NCBI RefSeq assembly: GCF_042695135.1
Contig: NZ_CP170547.1
Location: forward strand, 3,624,023 to 3,688,022
DNA length: 64,000 bases
From: Epilithonimonas sp042695135
GTDB lineage: Bacteria; Bacteroidota; Bacteroidia; Flavobacteriales; Weeksellaceae
Direction of reading: 5' to 3'
The notes beneath the pieces were generated by a model. It worked only from the letters and a program-made list of their open reading frames with translations, made no database searches and was not told where the DNA came from. Shown here piece by piece: positions 44,696-52,526 of the stretch. The first letter of the stretch is position 1; each line of letters starts with the position of its first letter. The position numbers and the translations under genes are program-made.

Positions 44696-45805
44696 TTATT
44701 CTTTTATCCTATAGATTATTTCCGCTGCATTGTTGCTTGCGCCGCTTCCGCCTAGTTTTGATCTCAGAATTTCATAATCATTCAAGACCTGATTCCTTTT
44801 TTCTGTGTTGAGAATTTTATTGAGTTCTTTCACCAGATTATCTGTATTCAGTTCATTTTGAATCAATTCTGTCACCACTTCTTTGTCCATAATGAGATTG
44901 ACGAGAGAGATATATTTGATATTTTTAATCAGACGTTTTCCAATTTCGTAAGAGATCATACTTCCTCTGTAGCAAACCACTTCCGGAATATTCAGCAAAG
45001 CCGTTTCCAGAGTTGCCGTTCCCGAAGTTACCAAAGCCGCTTTTGAACATCTAAGCAGATCATAAGTCTTATTGGATACGAAATGAACATCATCATCTAC
45101 AAACTGCTGATAAAACTCTTTCTCCAAGCTCGGCGCACCGGCAATGACGAATTGATAATCAGAGAAATAGCTTCTGACAGAAAGCATCAACTCCAGCATT
45201 TTTGTTACTTCCTGTTTTCTGGAACCCGGTAGAAGGGCAATAATTTTTTTTTCGTTGAGGTTATTTTCTAATTTAAATTTTTGAATATCAACAGGTTGCA
45301 GTCCTACAATTGCATCAAGCAACGGGTGGCCGACAAAATGAGCATCGACTTCATGTTTTTTATAGAAATCTTTCTCGAAAGGGAGAATAACGAGCATCTC
45401 ATCCACATATTTTTTGATGGTTTCCACGCGGCCTTCTTTCCACGCCCAAAGCTGCGGCGAAATATAATAAACCACCTTGATTCCCAATCCTTTGGCAAAC
45501 TTTGCAATCCTCAAATTAAATCCCGGATAATCTACCAAAATCAAAACATCGGGCTTATATCCCTGAATGTCTTTTTTGCAGACCTTTATATTGTTGAGAA
45601 TGGTTTTCAGATTCTGAACCACTTCCAAAAACCCCATAAAAGCGAGATCGCGGTAATGTTTTACCAATGTTCCGCCTTGTGTCTGCATCAGATCGCCGCC
45701 CCAGAAGCGAAAATCGGCATTTTGATCTTTTTGTTTGATGGCTTTCATCAGGTTGGAAGCGTGCAGATCGCCGGAAGCTTCGCCAGCTATGATATAATAT
45801 TTCAA
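44696..45805 (-). CDS. lpxB: Lipid-A-disaccharide synthase
   Basis: 369 residues of the GT19 family. It opens MKYYIIAGEASGDLHASNLM, has DVLILVDYPGFNLRIAKFA and VVYYISPQLWAWKEGRVETI, and the nucleotide-sugar part ALLPGSRKQEVTKMLELM and VTSGTATLETALLN. It joins UDP-diacylglucosamine and lipid X in lipid A synthesis at the inner membrane. The upstream side is divergent from DUF2480. The start is fixed by the conserved GEASGDLH. Confidence 0.96.
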   Translation of the reverse strand: MKYYIIAGEASGDLHASNLMKAIKQKDQNADFRFWGGDLMQTQGGTLVKHYRDLAFMGFLEVVQNLKTILNNIKVCKKDIQGYKPDVLILVDYPGFNLRIAKFAKGLGIKVVYYISPQLWAWKEGRVETIKKYVDEMLVILPFEKDFYKKHEVDAHFVGHPLLDAIVGLQPVDIQKFKLENNLNEKKIIALLPGSRKQEVTKMLELMLSVRSYFSDYQFVIAGAPSLEKEFYQQFVDDDVHFVSNKTYDLLRCSKAALVTSGTATLETALLNIPEVVCYRGSMISYEIGKRLIKNIKYISLVNLIMDKEVVTELIQNELNTDNLVKELNKILNTEKRNQVLNDYEILRSKLGGSGASNNAAEIIYRIKE

Positions 45806-45874
45806 GATATGGATTTTAGATTATTCGAGTTTGGATGATAGATTTTTAAAATTAAGTTTTTTCTGTGAAATTCT

Positions 45875-45882
45875 TAACTTTG
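45875..45882 (+). promoter_or_regulatory. -7 box TAACTTTG upstream of DUF2480
   Basis: It matches the Bacteroidota TAnnTTTG consensus exactly. It lies about 180 bp before the DUF2480 start, so the leader would contain the hairpin repeat at 45962-46030. Confidence 0.4.
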
Positions 45883-45961
45883 AACAAAAATAAATCATTT
45901 TGGTTTATTGTTCAGGGAAAGTTGGTATTGAGGAAAACTTTTCCTTTACAAACAAAACCCA

Positions 45962-46030
45962 TAGCCCCGATTGCAGTGGAAATCCTTTTTCTTTTTTTAA
46001 AAAAGAAAAAGATTGCAACGGAAAGCGGGA
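45962..46030. repeat. Extragenic palindrome
   Basis: TAGCCCCGATTGCAGTGGAA pairs in outline with GATTGCAACGGAAAGCGGGA, around a perfect inner stem CTTTTTCTTTTTT / AAAAAAGAAAAAG. I recall very similar sequences as a frequent extragenic element in Chryseobacterium-type genomes. It lies in the leader of the DUF2480 gene. Confidence 0.65.
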
Positions 46031-46062
46031 TCAAGCTCCTGAAAAAAATTTAAATTTAGAAA

Positions 46063-46563
46063 ATGGAAGAGATCATAAATAGAATTGCGGAAAGCGGATT
46101 GGTGAATTTTGATATTTCTGATCTGGTTCCGAAAGGGAAAAGAATAGGGATTGACATTAAAGATTTTCTTTGGGAAGGTTTGATCCTGAAGGAAAAAGAC
46201 TTCCGTGAAAAAATCAAAAATATTGATGCCGAACTTTACAAAGATGCATACGTTTACATCTATTGTTCTGAGGATGTGATCATTCCGCTTTGGGCGTATT
46301 TCCTGATCACTTCCAAAGTGACCGATGCGGCGAAAAAAGTGGTTTTCGGGAATCGTGAAGATCTGGAAGTTCTTTTGATGCATAATGCCATCCAGACCTA
46401 CGATTTTTCTGAACTGAGAGACAAACGTGTTCTGGTAAAAGGCTGCAGCGATGAGCTGATTCCAAATAATGCTTATGTGGAACTGGTGGAACAATTGAAG
46501 CCACTCGTTAAATCTCTGATGTTTGGTGAAGCGTGCAGCAACGTTCCGATCTTTAAAAACTAA
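46063..46563 (+). CDS. DUF2480 family protein
   Basis: 166 residues with the DUF2480 pattern: SGLVNFDISDLVPKGKRIGI at the start, DIKDFLWEGLILKEKDFREK, YIYCSEDVIIPLWAYFLI, and a C-terminal LVKGCSDELIPNNAYVEL and MFGEACSNVPIFKN. The two conserved cysteines in the last third suggest a metal or redox site. The family is confined to Bacteroidota and its function is unknown. It overlaps by one or two codons the next gene (start 46569 after the stop at 46563, gap 5 bp), so they are probably cotranscribed. Confidence 0.85.
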   Translation: MEEIINRIAESGLVNFDISDLVPKGKRIGIDIKDFLWEGLILKEKDFREKIKNIDAELYKDAYVYIYCSEDVIIPLWAYFLITSKVTDAAKKVVFGNREDLEVLLMHNAIQTYDFSELRDKRVLVKGCSDELIPNNAYVELVEQLKPLVKSLMFGEACSNVPIFKN

Positions 46564-46568
46564 AATGG

Positions 46569-47828
46569 ATGACAAAAAAAACGATAACCTTTCTAATTTT
46601 TCTTTCTTTTTTTATCATTTATTACATCGGTAGTTTTTCCAAAATATCGTTTGGAGATTGTATCGGGTTCGTTCTCGATGTTGAAAACCGGAAATTCATA
46701 ACGAATGTGACGCCGCTTGCCCATTTTTTGTACATCAATATTCCGATATTTTTTACAAAATTCCTGAATATTGACAGTGTTTTCGCAATGCGTCTTATGT
46801 CCGTCGTTCCGGCGGCTCTCACAGTTGGTTTTGTTTATGTTTTGATAAAAGAATTCATACAAGAAAACTGGATTGCTGTAGCTTCAACTGTTGTTTTTGG
46901 GTTTGGTTTTACGTTTTGGAGAAGCGCAGAAACTGTAGAAGTTTACACTTTTAATGCTTTGTGGGTAATTCTTTTTTTGGTTTACTCCATCAAGTCTTTG
47001 AAGGATAATTCTAAGAATTATATTATTCTTGCAGGTATTTTTCTGGGTGTAAGTTTTTGGGTTCATATCCAGAATATTATGCTGATTCCTGGCTATTTGG
47101 TTTTGCTTTATCTGCTGAGATCTGACCGTAAAAAGGTTTTAATATCACTGGTTTCCTTCATTACTATATTTTCTTTCATGTTTTTCGTAAATTACCTGAA
47201 TGGTATTGAAGCAAAATATGTTTTCACATCCAAAAAAGGACCTTGGGTACAAAATACATTTGAGCAAAGTTTTCTTGACCTGATAAAAGACGTCGTAAAA
47301 TCAGTTTTGTATTTGATCTACAATTTTAATATTTTCATCATTTTCTGTGTCAGCGGAATTGTTTATTTGTACAGAAATTTCAAAAACGAGTTCTTTTTTA
47401 TTGCCACAGCTTCTCTTTTCACACTGGGTTTTGCGACTTTTTATGCGGTTTCTGACAACTATGTTTATTTCATTCCGTTTTATCTTCTCTTCATTGTTTT
47501 TATCGCTTTGGGAATCAAGAAATTGAGTGCAAAATATGCCTTGATAAAACTGAAATTCGCACCTCTTTTCATTCCTTTATTTTATTGTTTCAGTCTTTTT
47601 CTTGTTTCATTCACTCCGCAGGGAAAGAAGTTTCATCAGGACAAATTATATAAAGGCGGACTGAATTATTATATGCTTCCGTGGCTCAATAATAATATCG
47701 GATGTATAGAATTCACACTTGATAATGGAAAGTCAATTGATAACGTCGAAGCCTTAAAAGAAGCATCTAATGAATTTATTCAACTACGGAAAAAATATCA
47801 GACATTAGAAGAAATCCGCAAACTTTAA
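46569..47828 (+). CDS. DUF2723-like multi-pass membrane protein
   Basis: 419 residues with about ten membrane helices. The first periplasmic loop has FSKISFGDCIGFVLDVENRK, and the later motif FGFTFWRSAETVEVYTFN matches the DUF2723 family, whose members resemble GT-C type protein O-mannosyltransferases. It is much shorter than the common 900-1100-residue forms and lacks their C-terminal domain. The sugar donor and acceptor are unknown. It begins 5 bp after DUF2480. Confidence 0.82.
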   Translation: MTKKTITFLIFLSFFIIYYIGSFSKISFGDCIGFVLDVENRKFITNVTPLAHFLYINIPIFFTKFLNIDSVFAMRLMSVVPAALTVGFVYVLIKEFIQENWIAVASTVVFGFGFTFWRSAETVEVYTFNALWVILFLVYSIKSLKDNSKNYIILAGIFLGVSFWVHIQNIMLIPGYLVLLYLLRSDRKKVLISLVSFITIFSFMFFVNYLNGIEAKYVFTSKKGPWVQNTFEQSFLDLIKDVVKSVLYLIYNFNIFIIFCVSGIVYLYRNFKNEFFFIATASLFTLGFATFYAVSDNYVYFIPFYLLFIVFIALGIKKLSAKYALIKLKFAPLFIPLFYCFSLFLVSFTPQGKKFHQDKLYKGGLNYYMLPWLNNNIGCIEFTLDNGKSIDNVEALKEASNEFIQLRKKYQTLEEIRKL

Positions 47829-47859
47829 AGTTTTAATTATAAATATCTCTAATAATTTT

Positions 47860-47867
47860 TATCTTTG
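47860..47867 (+). promoter_or_regulatory. -7 box TATCTTTG upstream of DUF937
   Basis: An exact TAnnTTTG match 23 bp before the DUF937 start. The -33 region is A/T-rich without a clear TTG. Confidence 0.55.
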
Positions 47868-47889
47868 GTCAAATACAAAAACATAAATT

Positions 47890-48540
47890 ATGAGTTTATT
47901 AGACCTTATTACAGGAAGTACAGGCAACCAGGTTGCAGAACAGGCAGAGAACAAATTCGGGATCAGCAAAAACCAAATCATTGCACTTTTGATTGTAGCA
48001 GCGCCTTTGGTAATCAGCTACTTGAAGAAAAAATCAGAAAATTCTGACGAAGCAGACAAACTGAATGCAACGCTTGACAAACACCACGACGGAAGCATCT
48101 TGAACAATCCTGCACAAGCACTTGACAGAGAGCAAGAAGGAGATTTTATCCTAAACCATATTTTCGGAGGAGAAAAAGCAACAGTAGAAAACCAACTTTC
48201 TCAGAATACAGGGATTTCGATGGACAAGATTGGACCAATATTGGCGATGTTAGCTCCAGTAATTATGGGCTACATCGGTCAGCAAAAACAAGCTAATAAC
48301 GTCACTTCTGGTGGCGGATTGGGAGATCTACTTGGTGGAATCCTTGGCGGATCTGCTCAGGAAGCACAGGCATCCAATAATCCTTTGAGTGACATTCTGG
48401 GAAGCGTACTTGGTGGCGCAACGCAATCTTCCGGAGGCGGATTAGGCGACATTCTTGGAAGTGTTTTAGCCGGTGGAAATCAAAAACAATCTGAGCAAGG
48501 CGGACTTGGTGGATTACTAGGCGGACTTTTCGGAAAATAA
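47890..48540 (+). CDS. DUF937 family protein
   Basis: 216 residues. The N-terminal about 140 form the helical DUF937 region (MSLLDLITGSTGNQVAEQAE, DFILNHIFGGEKATVENQLS). The C-terminal part is low-complexity, made of repeats of the GGLGDxLGxxLGG type. The function is not known, and there is no signal peptide. It has its own promoter box and is followed by a strong bidirectional terminator. Confidence 0.85.
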   Translation: MSLLDLITGSTGNQVAEQAENKFGISKNQIIALLIVAAPLVISYLKKKSENSDEADKLNATLDKHHDGSILNNPAQALDREQEGDFILNHIFGGEKATVENQLSQNTGISMDKIGPILAMLAPVIMGYIGQQKQANNVTSGGGLGDLLGGILGGSAQEAQASNNPLSDILGSVLGGATQSSGGGLGDILGSVLAGGNQKQSEQGGLGGLLGGLFGK

Positions 48541-48558
48541 AAATCACACTACAAATAC

Positions 48559-48591
48559 AAATCGGGCTCGTAAATTACGAGCCCGATTTTT
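48559..48591. terminator. Bidirectional terminator, DUF937/THX
   Basis: AAATCGGGCTCGTAA / TTACGAGCCCGATTT forms a near-perfect 14-15 bp stem with a T tract. It lies between the convergent genes. Confidence 0.9.
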
Positions 48592-48776
48592 TATTTTTCT
48601 TCAGTTTCCTTTGGTTTTTCAGCCTTCGCTTTTGTCGCTTTCGGCTTTGGTTCTGCTTTTTCTTTTACTGGCTTTTCCGCCACTACTACAGGTTTCGAGG
48701 TTTTTCTAAGTCTGGATTTTCCATAACTTCCTCGCGCGATTTTTCCTTTGGTAGATTTTTGGTCACCTTTTCCCAT
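48591..48776 (-). CDS. 30S ribosomal protein THX
   Basis: 61 residues from Met at 48776 (MGKGDQKSTKGKIARGSYGK). The first 30 residues match the short basic THX protein that binds 16S rRNA in the small subunit. The frame can be extended to 48854, but those 26 residues are hydrophobic and out of character. A Lys/Glu/Pro/Ala-rich tail (about 35-61) is characteristic of Bacteroidota THX. Confidence 0.9.
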   Translation of the reverse strand: MGKGDQKSTKGKIARGSYGKSRLRKTSKPVVVAEKPVKEKAEPKPKATKAKAEKPKETEEK

Positions 48777-48857
48777 AATAATTAAATATTTGATTTCCAC
48801 TAAATTACAATAATTTCCCGAGACTACCAAGAATCTGAGCATGTCCCTCGCCAACGC

Positions 48858-48980
48858 CTGTCATCCTGAGGTTCTCGAAGGATTACCGCTCGGGCCGGGC
48901 TATCCGTTACTATCTTTTTTCCTCAGCTCAATCCATCCGCAAAAAAGGATATCCTCTTCTATCCCTCACGCGCTTCGCCA
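48858..48980. repeat. Extragenic repeat element
   Basis: A GC-richer island in an AT-rich gap. It starts CTGTCATCCTGAGGTTCTCG and contains the partial dyad CCGGGCTATCCG ... GGATATCC around TTTTTT / AAAAAA. No frame is coding. Copies elsewhere in the genome are expected from memory, but only this one is in the window. Confidence 0.5.
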
Positions 48981-49050
48981 GAATTATTAATAACCAGAAT
49001 CAATTACGAACATTTATGTTTATATTTCAATCATTTATTATACATATTAT

Positions 49051-49058
49051 TATCTTTG
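49051..49058 (+). promoter_or_regulatory. -7 box TATCTTTG of aspS
   Basis: An exact TAnnTTTG match 62 bp before the aspS start codon. The repeat at 49075-49117 would therefore be in the mRNA leader. Confidence 0.5.
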
Positions 49059-49074
49059 CACTCGGAAATTGGAC

Positions 49075-49117
49075 GACTAAATGTCTAATCTCTAAAGTCT
49101 AACATCTAACATCTAAA
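49075..49117. repeat. TCTAACATCTA repeat in aspS leader
   Basis: Consecutive units of the TCTAA type (CTAATCTCTAAAGTCTAACA, CATCTAACATCTA) end 3-4 bp before the aspS ATG, where a ribosome site would be expected. This is the inverse complement of the unit after the LLM gene. Confidence 0.5.
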
Positions 49118-49120
49118 AAA

Positions 49121-50875
49121 ATGTTCCGTACACACACAAACGGCGAACTGACGCTGAAAAATCTGAATGAAAAAGTAACACTTTCCGGCTGGGTACAAAC
49201 CATCCGTGACAAAGGTTTTATGATTTGGATAGATTTGCGAGACCGTTACGGCATCACACAATTGGTTTTGGACGAGGACAGAACTTCCAAAGAACTCTTG
49301 GAAACAGCTAAAAAACTAGGCCGTGAATTCGTCATCAAAGTTGAAGGAACCGTTATCGAGAGAACTTCCAAAAACCCAAAAATTGCAACCGGAGACGTAG
49401 AAATCTTAGTTGAAAACTTAACAATCTTAAATGAATCTCAATTGCCGCCTTTTACCATCGAAGACGAAACTGACGGTGGCGAAGAATTGAGAATGAAATA
49501 CAGATACCTCGACATCAGAAGAAATCCGGTAAAAGACAAACTGATTTTCCGTCACAAAATGGCGCAGAAAGTGAGAAATTATCTTTCCGAAGAAGGTTTC
49601 ATCGAGGTCGAAACACCTGTTTTAATTAAATCAACTCCGGAAGGAGCAAGAGATTTCGTGGTTCCAAGCAGAATGAATCCGGGACAATTTTACGCATTGC
49701 CGCAATCGCCACAAACCTTCAAACAATTGTTGATGGTGGGTGGAATGGACCGATATTTCCAAATCGTGAAATGTTTCCGTGATGAGGATTTGCGTGCTGA
49801 CAGACAACCGGAATTCACACAAATCGATTGCGAAATGGCATTCGTAGAGCAGGAAGATATTATGAATGTGTTCGAAGGAATGACAAAAGTTCTTTTGAAA
49901 GACATCACCGGAAACGACTTTCAGGATTTCCCAAGAATGACTTTCGCAGATGCGATGCAGAAATACGGAAACGACAAGCCGGACATTCGTTTCGGAATGG
50001 AATTCCACGAGTTGAATGACTTAACAAAAGGAAAAGACTTCAAAATATTTGATGACGCGGAATTGGTAGTCGGAATTAATGTTGAAGGCATTGCAGATTA
50101 TACAAGAAAACAAATCGACGAATTGGTGGATTGGGTAAAACGCCCACAGATTGGAGCAACAGGATTGGTTTGGGTTAAATTCCAAAACGATGGTGTTATA
50201 ACTTCGTCTGTCAACAAATTCTATTCTGAAGAAGATTTACGGCGTGTCGCCGAAACATTTAATGCAAAAGCTGGAGACCTAATGCTTTTGATGAGCGGAA
50301 ATGCTGACAAAGTAAGAACGCAACTTTCCGCATTGCGAATGGAGCTTGGAAATCGTCTTGGCTTAAGGAAAGGAAACGAATTCGCACCACTTTGGGTCGT
50401 AGATTTCCCGCTTTTGGAATTTGATGAAGAATCCGGAAGATACCACGCCATGCACCACCCTTTTACCTCTCCGAAAACCGAAGATTTCCACCTTTTGGAA
50501 ACCGACCCAGGTAAAGCAAGAGCTAACGCATATGATTTAGTATTGAACGGAAATGAAATTGGTGGTGGTTCTATTAGAATTTTTGATAAAGATATACAGT
50601 CAAGAATGTTTGACTTGTTAGGATTTTCAAAAGAAGAAGCAGAAGAACAGTTCGGATTCTTGATGAATGCATTCAAATACGGAGCTCCGCCTCACGGTGG
50701 TTTGGCGTTTGGATTTGACCGTTTGGTGGCGATTCTTGATGGAAATGAAGTGATTAGAGATTACATCGCTTTCCCGAAAAATAATTCCGGTCGGGATGTG
50801 ATGATTGATGCGCCGGCGCCGATTCATCAGGAACAGCTTACGGAACTGGAACTTAAATTGGATTTAAAATCATAA
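49121..50875 (+). CDS. aspS: Aspartate-tRNA ligase
   Basis: 584 residues of class II aspartyl-tRNA synthetase. An N-terminal OB-fold anticodon-binding domain (MFRTHTNGELTLKNLNEKVT, VTLSGWVQTIRDKG) is followed by the catalytic domain with motif 2 VKCFRDEDLRADRQPEFTQI and motif 3 APPHGGLAFGFDRLVAIL. The bacterial insertion domain (about 280-420) is present. The last codons (DLKS, TAA) lie within a 22-bp sequence that recurs at 53510-53531, and the stop codon lies inside a perfect hairpin. Confidence 0.98.
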   Translation: MFRTHTNGELTLKNLNEKVTLSGWVQTIRDKGFMIWIDLRDRYGITQLVLDEDRTSKELLETAKKLGREFVIKVEGTVIERTSKNPKIATGDVEILVENLTILNESQLPPFTIEDETDGGEELRMKYRYLDIRRNPVKDKLIFRHKMAQKVRNYLSEEGFIEVETPVLIKSTPEGARDFVVPSRMNPGQFYALPQSPQTFKQLLMVGGMDRYFQIVKCFRDEDLRADRQPEFTQIDCEMAFVEQEDIMNVFEGMTKVLLKDITGNDFQDFPRMTFADAMQKYGNDKPDIRFGMEFHELNDLTKGKDFKIFDDAELVVGINVEGIADYTRKQIDELVDWVKRPQIGATGLVWVKFQNDGVITSSVNKFYSEEDLRRVAETFNAKAGDLMLLMSGNADKVRTQLSALRMELGNRLGLRKGNEFAPLWVVDFPLLEFDEESGRYHAMHHPFTSPKTEDFHLLETDPGKARANAYDLVLNGNEIGGGSIRIFDKDIQSRMFDLLGFSKEEAEEQFGFLMNAFKYGAPPHGGLAFGFDRLVAILDGNEVIRDYIAFPKNNSGRDVMIDAPAPIHQEQLTELELKLDLKS

Positions 50876-50882
50876 ATTAGAA
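50861..50882 (+). repeat. Left copy of 22-bp direct repeat (aspS 3' end)
   Basis: It begins with the GAT of the fourth-from-last aspS codon and covers DLKS, the TAA stop and seven further bases. It is identical over 22 bp to 53510-53531. The pair bounds a 2.6-kb segment with three genes, as attachment sites flanking an insert would. Confidence 0.7.
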
Positions 50883-50913
50883 GCGAAGAAATTTTTCTTC
50901 GCTTCTAATTTAT
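50872..50913 (+). terminator. Perfect 20-bp hairpin after aspS
   Basis: ATAAATTAGAAGCGAAGAAA is followed by TT and its exact reverse complement. It contains the aspS stop codon on the left, and the final base pair overlaps the start codon of the next gene at 50912. It probably terminates aspS transcription. Confidence 0.85.
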
Positions 50914-51451
50914 GGGAACAGCGATTTCTTTTTTTTATTATTTGAGATATATTGCAATCATATCTTTAATAATTTCAATTTTCCCTATTGTAAAAGCTGT
51001 TGGTTTTAAACGCATAAATGATATCATTCCGATTTTAGAGGAACACGATTTATATACAAATCATTTTTTTGCTTCAATATCAATAATTCTTATCGTCGTA
51101 GTTTTTAATGTTCCTAATATTTTAGTTGAAAAAAAATACGAAAGCACACTTACCGACAACAAAATACTTTCAGTTGAAATAGAAAATCAATATTATTATG
51201 ACAATGAGACTCTTAAACAATTCTATCCGAAAGAATTGAAAAGATTACAAATTTCCACAGAGAGATTAAAAAATAAAAAGAAACTGTATGGTTGTCTTCA
51301 TTTAGAAAATAATGAAATTTTATATATAAAATTGATTGGAATTGAACAATCTTCAACAGATACAATAATCACTTATAAAGTTATATCAAGACAATTTCCA
51401 CTTGTTGAAAAAGAAGTTGGATCAATTCAATCAAATATTATTAATTATTAA
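50912..51451 (+). CDS. Hypothetical two-helix membrane protein
   Basis: 179 residues. Two membrane helices lie at about 8-26 (YLRYIAIISLIISIFPIVKA) and about 48-66 (FFASISIILIVVVFNVPNIL), followed by a soluble lysine-rich domain with no recognised motif. Its ATG lies at the foot of the aspS hairpin, so translation from aspS transcripts would be impeded. A promoter of its own was not identified. It is the first gene of the direct-repeat-bounded insert, and AT content is high. The function is unknown. Confidence 0.65.
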   Translation: MGTAISFFYYLRYIAIISLIISIFPIVKAVGFKRINDIIPILEEHDLYTNHFFASISIILIVVVFNVPNILVEKKYESTLTDNKILSVEIENQYYYDNETLKQFYPKELKRLQISTERLKNKKKLYGCLHLENNEILYIKLIGIEQSSTDTIITYKVISRQFPLVEKEVGSIQSNIINY

Positions 51452-51457
51452 ATCTTA

Positions 51458-51497
51458 TAATATCAGATAAAAGCAAAAATAATATTATCCGATATTA
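51458..51497 (+). promoter_or_regulatory. Inverted-repeat operator candidate of fic
   Basis: TAATATCAGATAA (51458-51470) and TTATCCGATATTA (51485-51497) are inverted copies with one mismatch in 13. They stand 13 bp ahead of the -7 box of the fic gene, where a repressor would block transcription. The C-terminal HTH of the Fic protein makes autoregulation plausible. Confidence 0.5.
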
Positions 51498-51509
51498 AAA
51501 CAAAATTAA

Positions 51510-51517
51510 TATCTTTG
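51510..51517 (+). promoter_or_regulatory. -7 box TATCTTTG of fic
   Basis: An exact TAnnTTTG match ending only 4 bp before the fic ATG. The transcript would start at or next to the start codon, so the mRNA may be leaderless. Confidence 0.5.
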
Positions 51518-51521
51518 CTGT

Positions 51522-52487
51522 ATGAACTGGCAAGAATATCCATATTACTTTGAAGGTTTAGAAAAACAACTCGAAAGGATTCAGCAAAAAAAAGCAGAAT
51601 TAGACAAATTGCGGCCAATTCCGACTTATGCTTTAAAAAGCATCAAAGAAAGTCTGATGATAGAATGGACCTACAACTCTAATAGCATCGAAGGGAATAC
51701 TTTGACGCTCCAGGAAACCAAAATGGTCATTGAAGAAGGTTTTACAATCAGAGGAAAATCTTTGCGGGAACATTTTGAGGCTGTGAATCATCAGGAAGCA
51801 ATTGAATTGGTTGAAAGCTTAATATCGGATAGTTATATTTTAAAAGAAATCGATATTCTGAATATTCACGAATTGGTCCTTCAAAAAATTGAAAAAGATT
51901 TTGCAGGACGCTTCAGAACTTCCGGCGTGCGGATTTCCGGGGCAAACTTTGTTCCGCCTAATGCTTTAAAAATTGATGACTATATCACAGAGTTGACAGA
52001 TTGGGCAAACACTTGTGAAATGAATATCGTTTTGAAATCGGCTATTTTTCATCATCGTTTTGTCTGGATTCATCCGTTTTTTGATGGTAATGGAAGAACG
52101 GCTCGTCTGCTTTTTAATCTGCTGTTGATGAAAGAAGGTTTTCCGCCAGCAATCATCCTTAAAAACGACAGAAAAAAATATTACGATGCTTTAAACTTTG
52201 CAAATAATGGGAATTACTCAAAATTAGTATTACTTATTTTGCAGGCTTTGGAAAGAAGTTTAGATATTTATTTGAGTTCGCTCAACAATACTTATGATGA
52301 TTACCGCCCTATTTCTGACATTGTGGAAGAAGAAAAACTCCCCTATGGTCAGGAATATGTGAGTCTATTAGCAAGACAGGGGAAGATTGACGCCTTTAAA
52401 AAGGGAAGAAATTGGCTGACCACGAAAGCTGCAGTTTTAGATTATATTGAAAAACGAGATAGAAAAAGGGTTTTGAAAAAATATTAA
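51522..52487 (+). CDS. Fic-family AMPylase with C-terminal HTH
   Basis: 321 residues. The N-terminal part holds an inhibitory helix motif (residues 53-59, SNSIEGN, the class II S/TxxxEG/N type). The Fic core has HPFFDGNGR at 184-192 with catalytic H184, and the preceding flap. The C-terminal about 40 residues (YGQEYVSLLARQGKIDAFKK, GRNWLTTKAAVLDYI) look like an excisionase/MerR-type HTH. Fic proteins transfer AMP or related groups onto protein hydroxyls. The gene is in the insert next to aspS, has a probable leaderless start and an operator-like dyad, and may regulate itself. The target is unknown. Confidence 0.92.
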   Translation: MNWQEYPYYFEGLEKQLERIQQKKAELDKLRPIPTYALKSIKESLMIEWTYNSNSIEGNTLTLQETKMVIEEGFTIRGKSLREHFEAVNHQEAIELVESLISDSYILKEIDILNIHELVLQKIEKDFAGRFRTSGVRISGANFVPPNALKIDDYITELTDWANTCEMNIVLKSAIFHHRFVWIHPFFDGNGRTARLLFNLLLMKEGFPPAIILKNDRKKYYDALNFANNGNYSKLVLLILQALERSLDIYLSSLNNTYDDYRPISDIVEEEKLPYGQEYVSLLARQGKIDAFKKGRNWLTTKAAVLDYIEKRDRKRVLKKY

Positions 52488-52524
52488 ATTCGAAAAAAGT
52501 GAGGAAATTATTCTTCGCTTTTTT
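52488..52524. terminator. Terminator between fic and cupin-like gene
   Basis: AAAAAAGTGAGGAA / TTCTTCGCTTTTTT forms an imperfect stem of about 13 bp between convergent genes. The core AGCGAAGAA is shared with the aspS hairpin. Confidence 0.65.
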
Positions 52525-52526
52525 GT

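Larger units (their letters stand above)
48777..49120. other. Intergenic region with extragenic repeats
   Basis: About 340 bp between THX (minus) and aspS (plus). It contains an element with TGTCATCCTGAGGTTCTCGA near 48858 and GGGCTATCCGTTACTATC ... AAAAAAGGATATCC near 48896-48950, both familiar as extragenic repeats in Bacteroidota. A TATCTTTG promoter box lies at 49051 and a TAACATCTAACATCTA repeat at 49075-49117. Confidence 0.6.

Noticed and set aside
45865..46053. 62-residue plus-strand frame MKFLTLNKNKSFWFIVQGKL
   Set aside because: It lies in the leader and extragenic palindrome before DUF2480, and its lysine/leucine runs come from the hairpin. No family or conserved feature supports it.
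45997..46575. 192-residue minus-strand frame opposite DUF2480
   Set aside because: DUF2480 on the plus strand is a recognised family with its own promoter box, so the antisense frame is a shadow.
48777..48854. 26-residue N-terminal extension of THX
   Set aside because: The conserved THX start is MGKGDQKSTKG; the extension is hydrophobic and unlike the family.
50872..50913. Riboswitch or regulatory RNA at the aspS 3' end
   Set aside because: The perfect inverted repeat has a 2-nt loop and ends aspS; it is better explained as a terminator.
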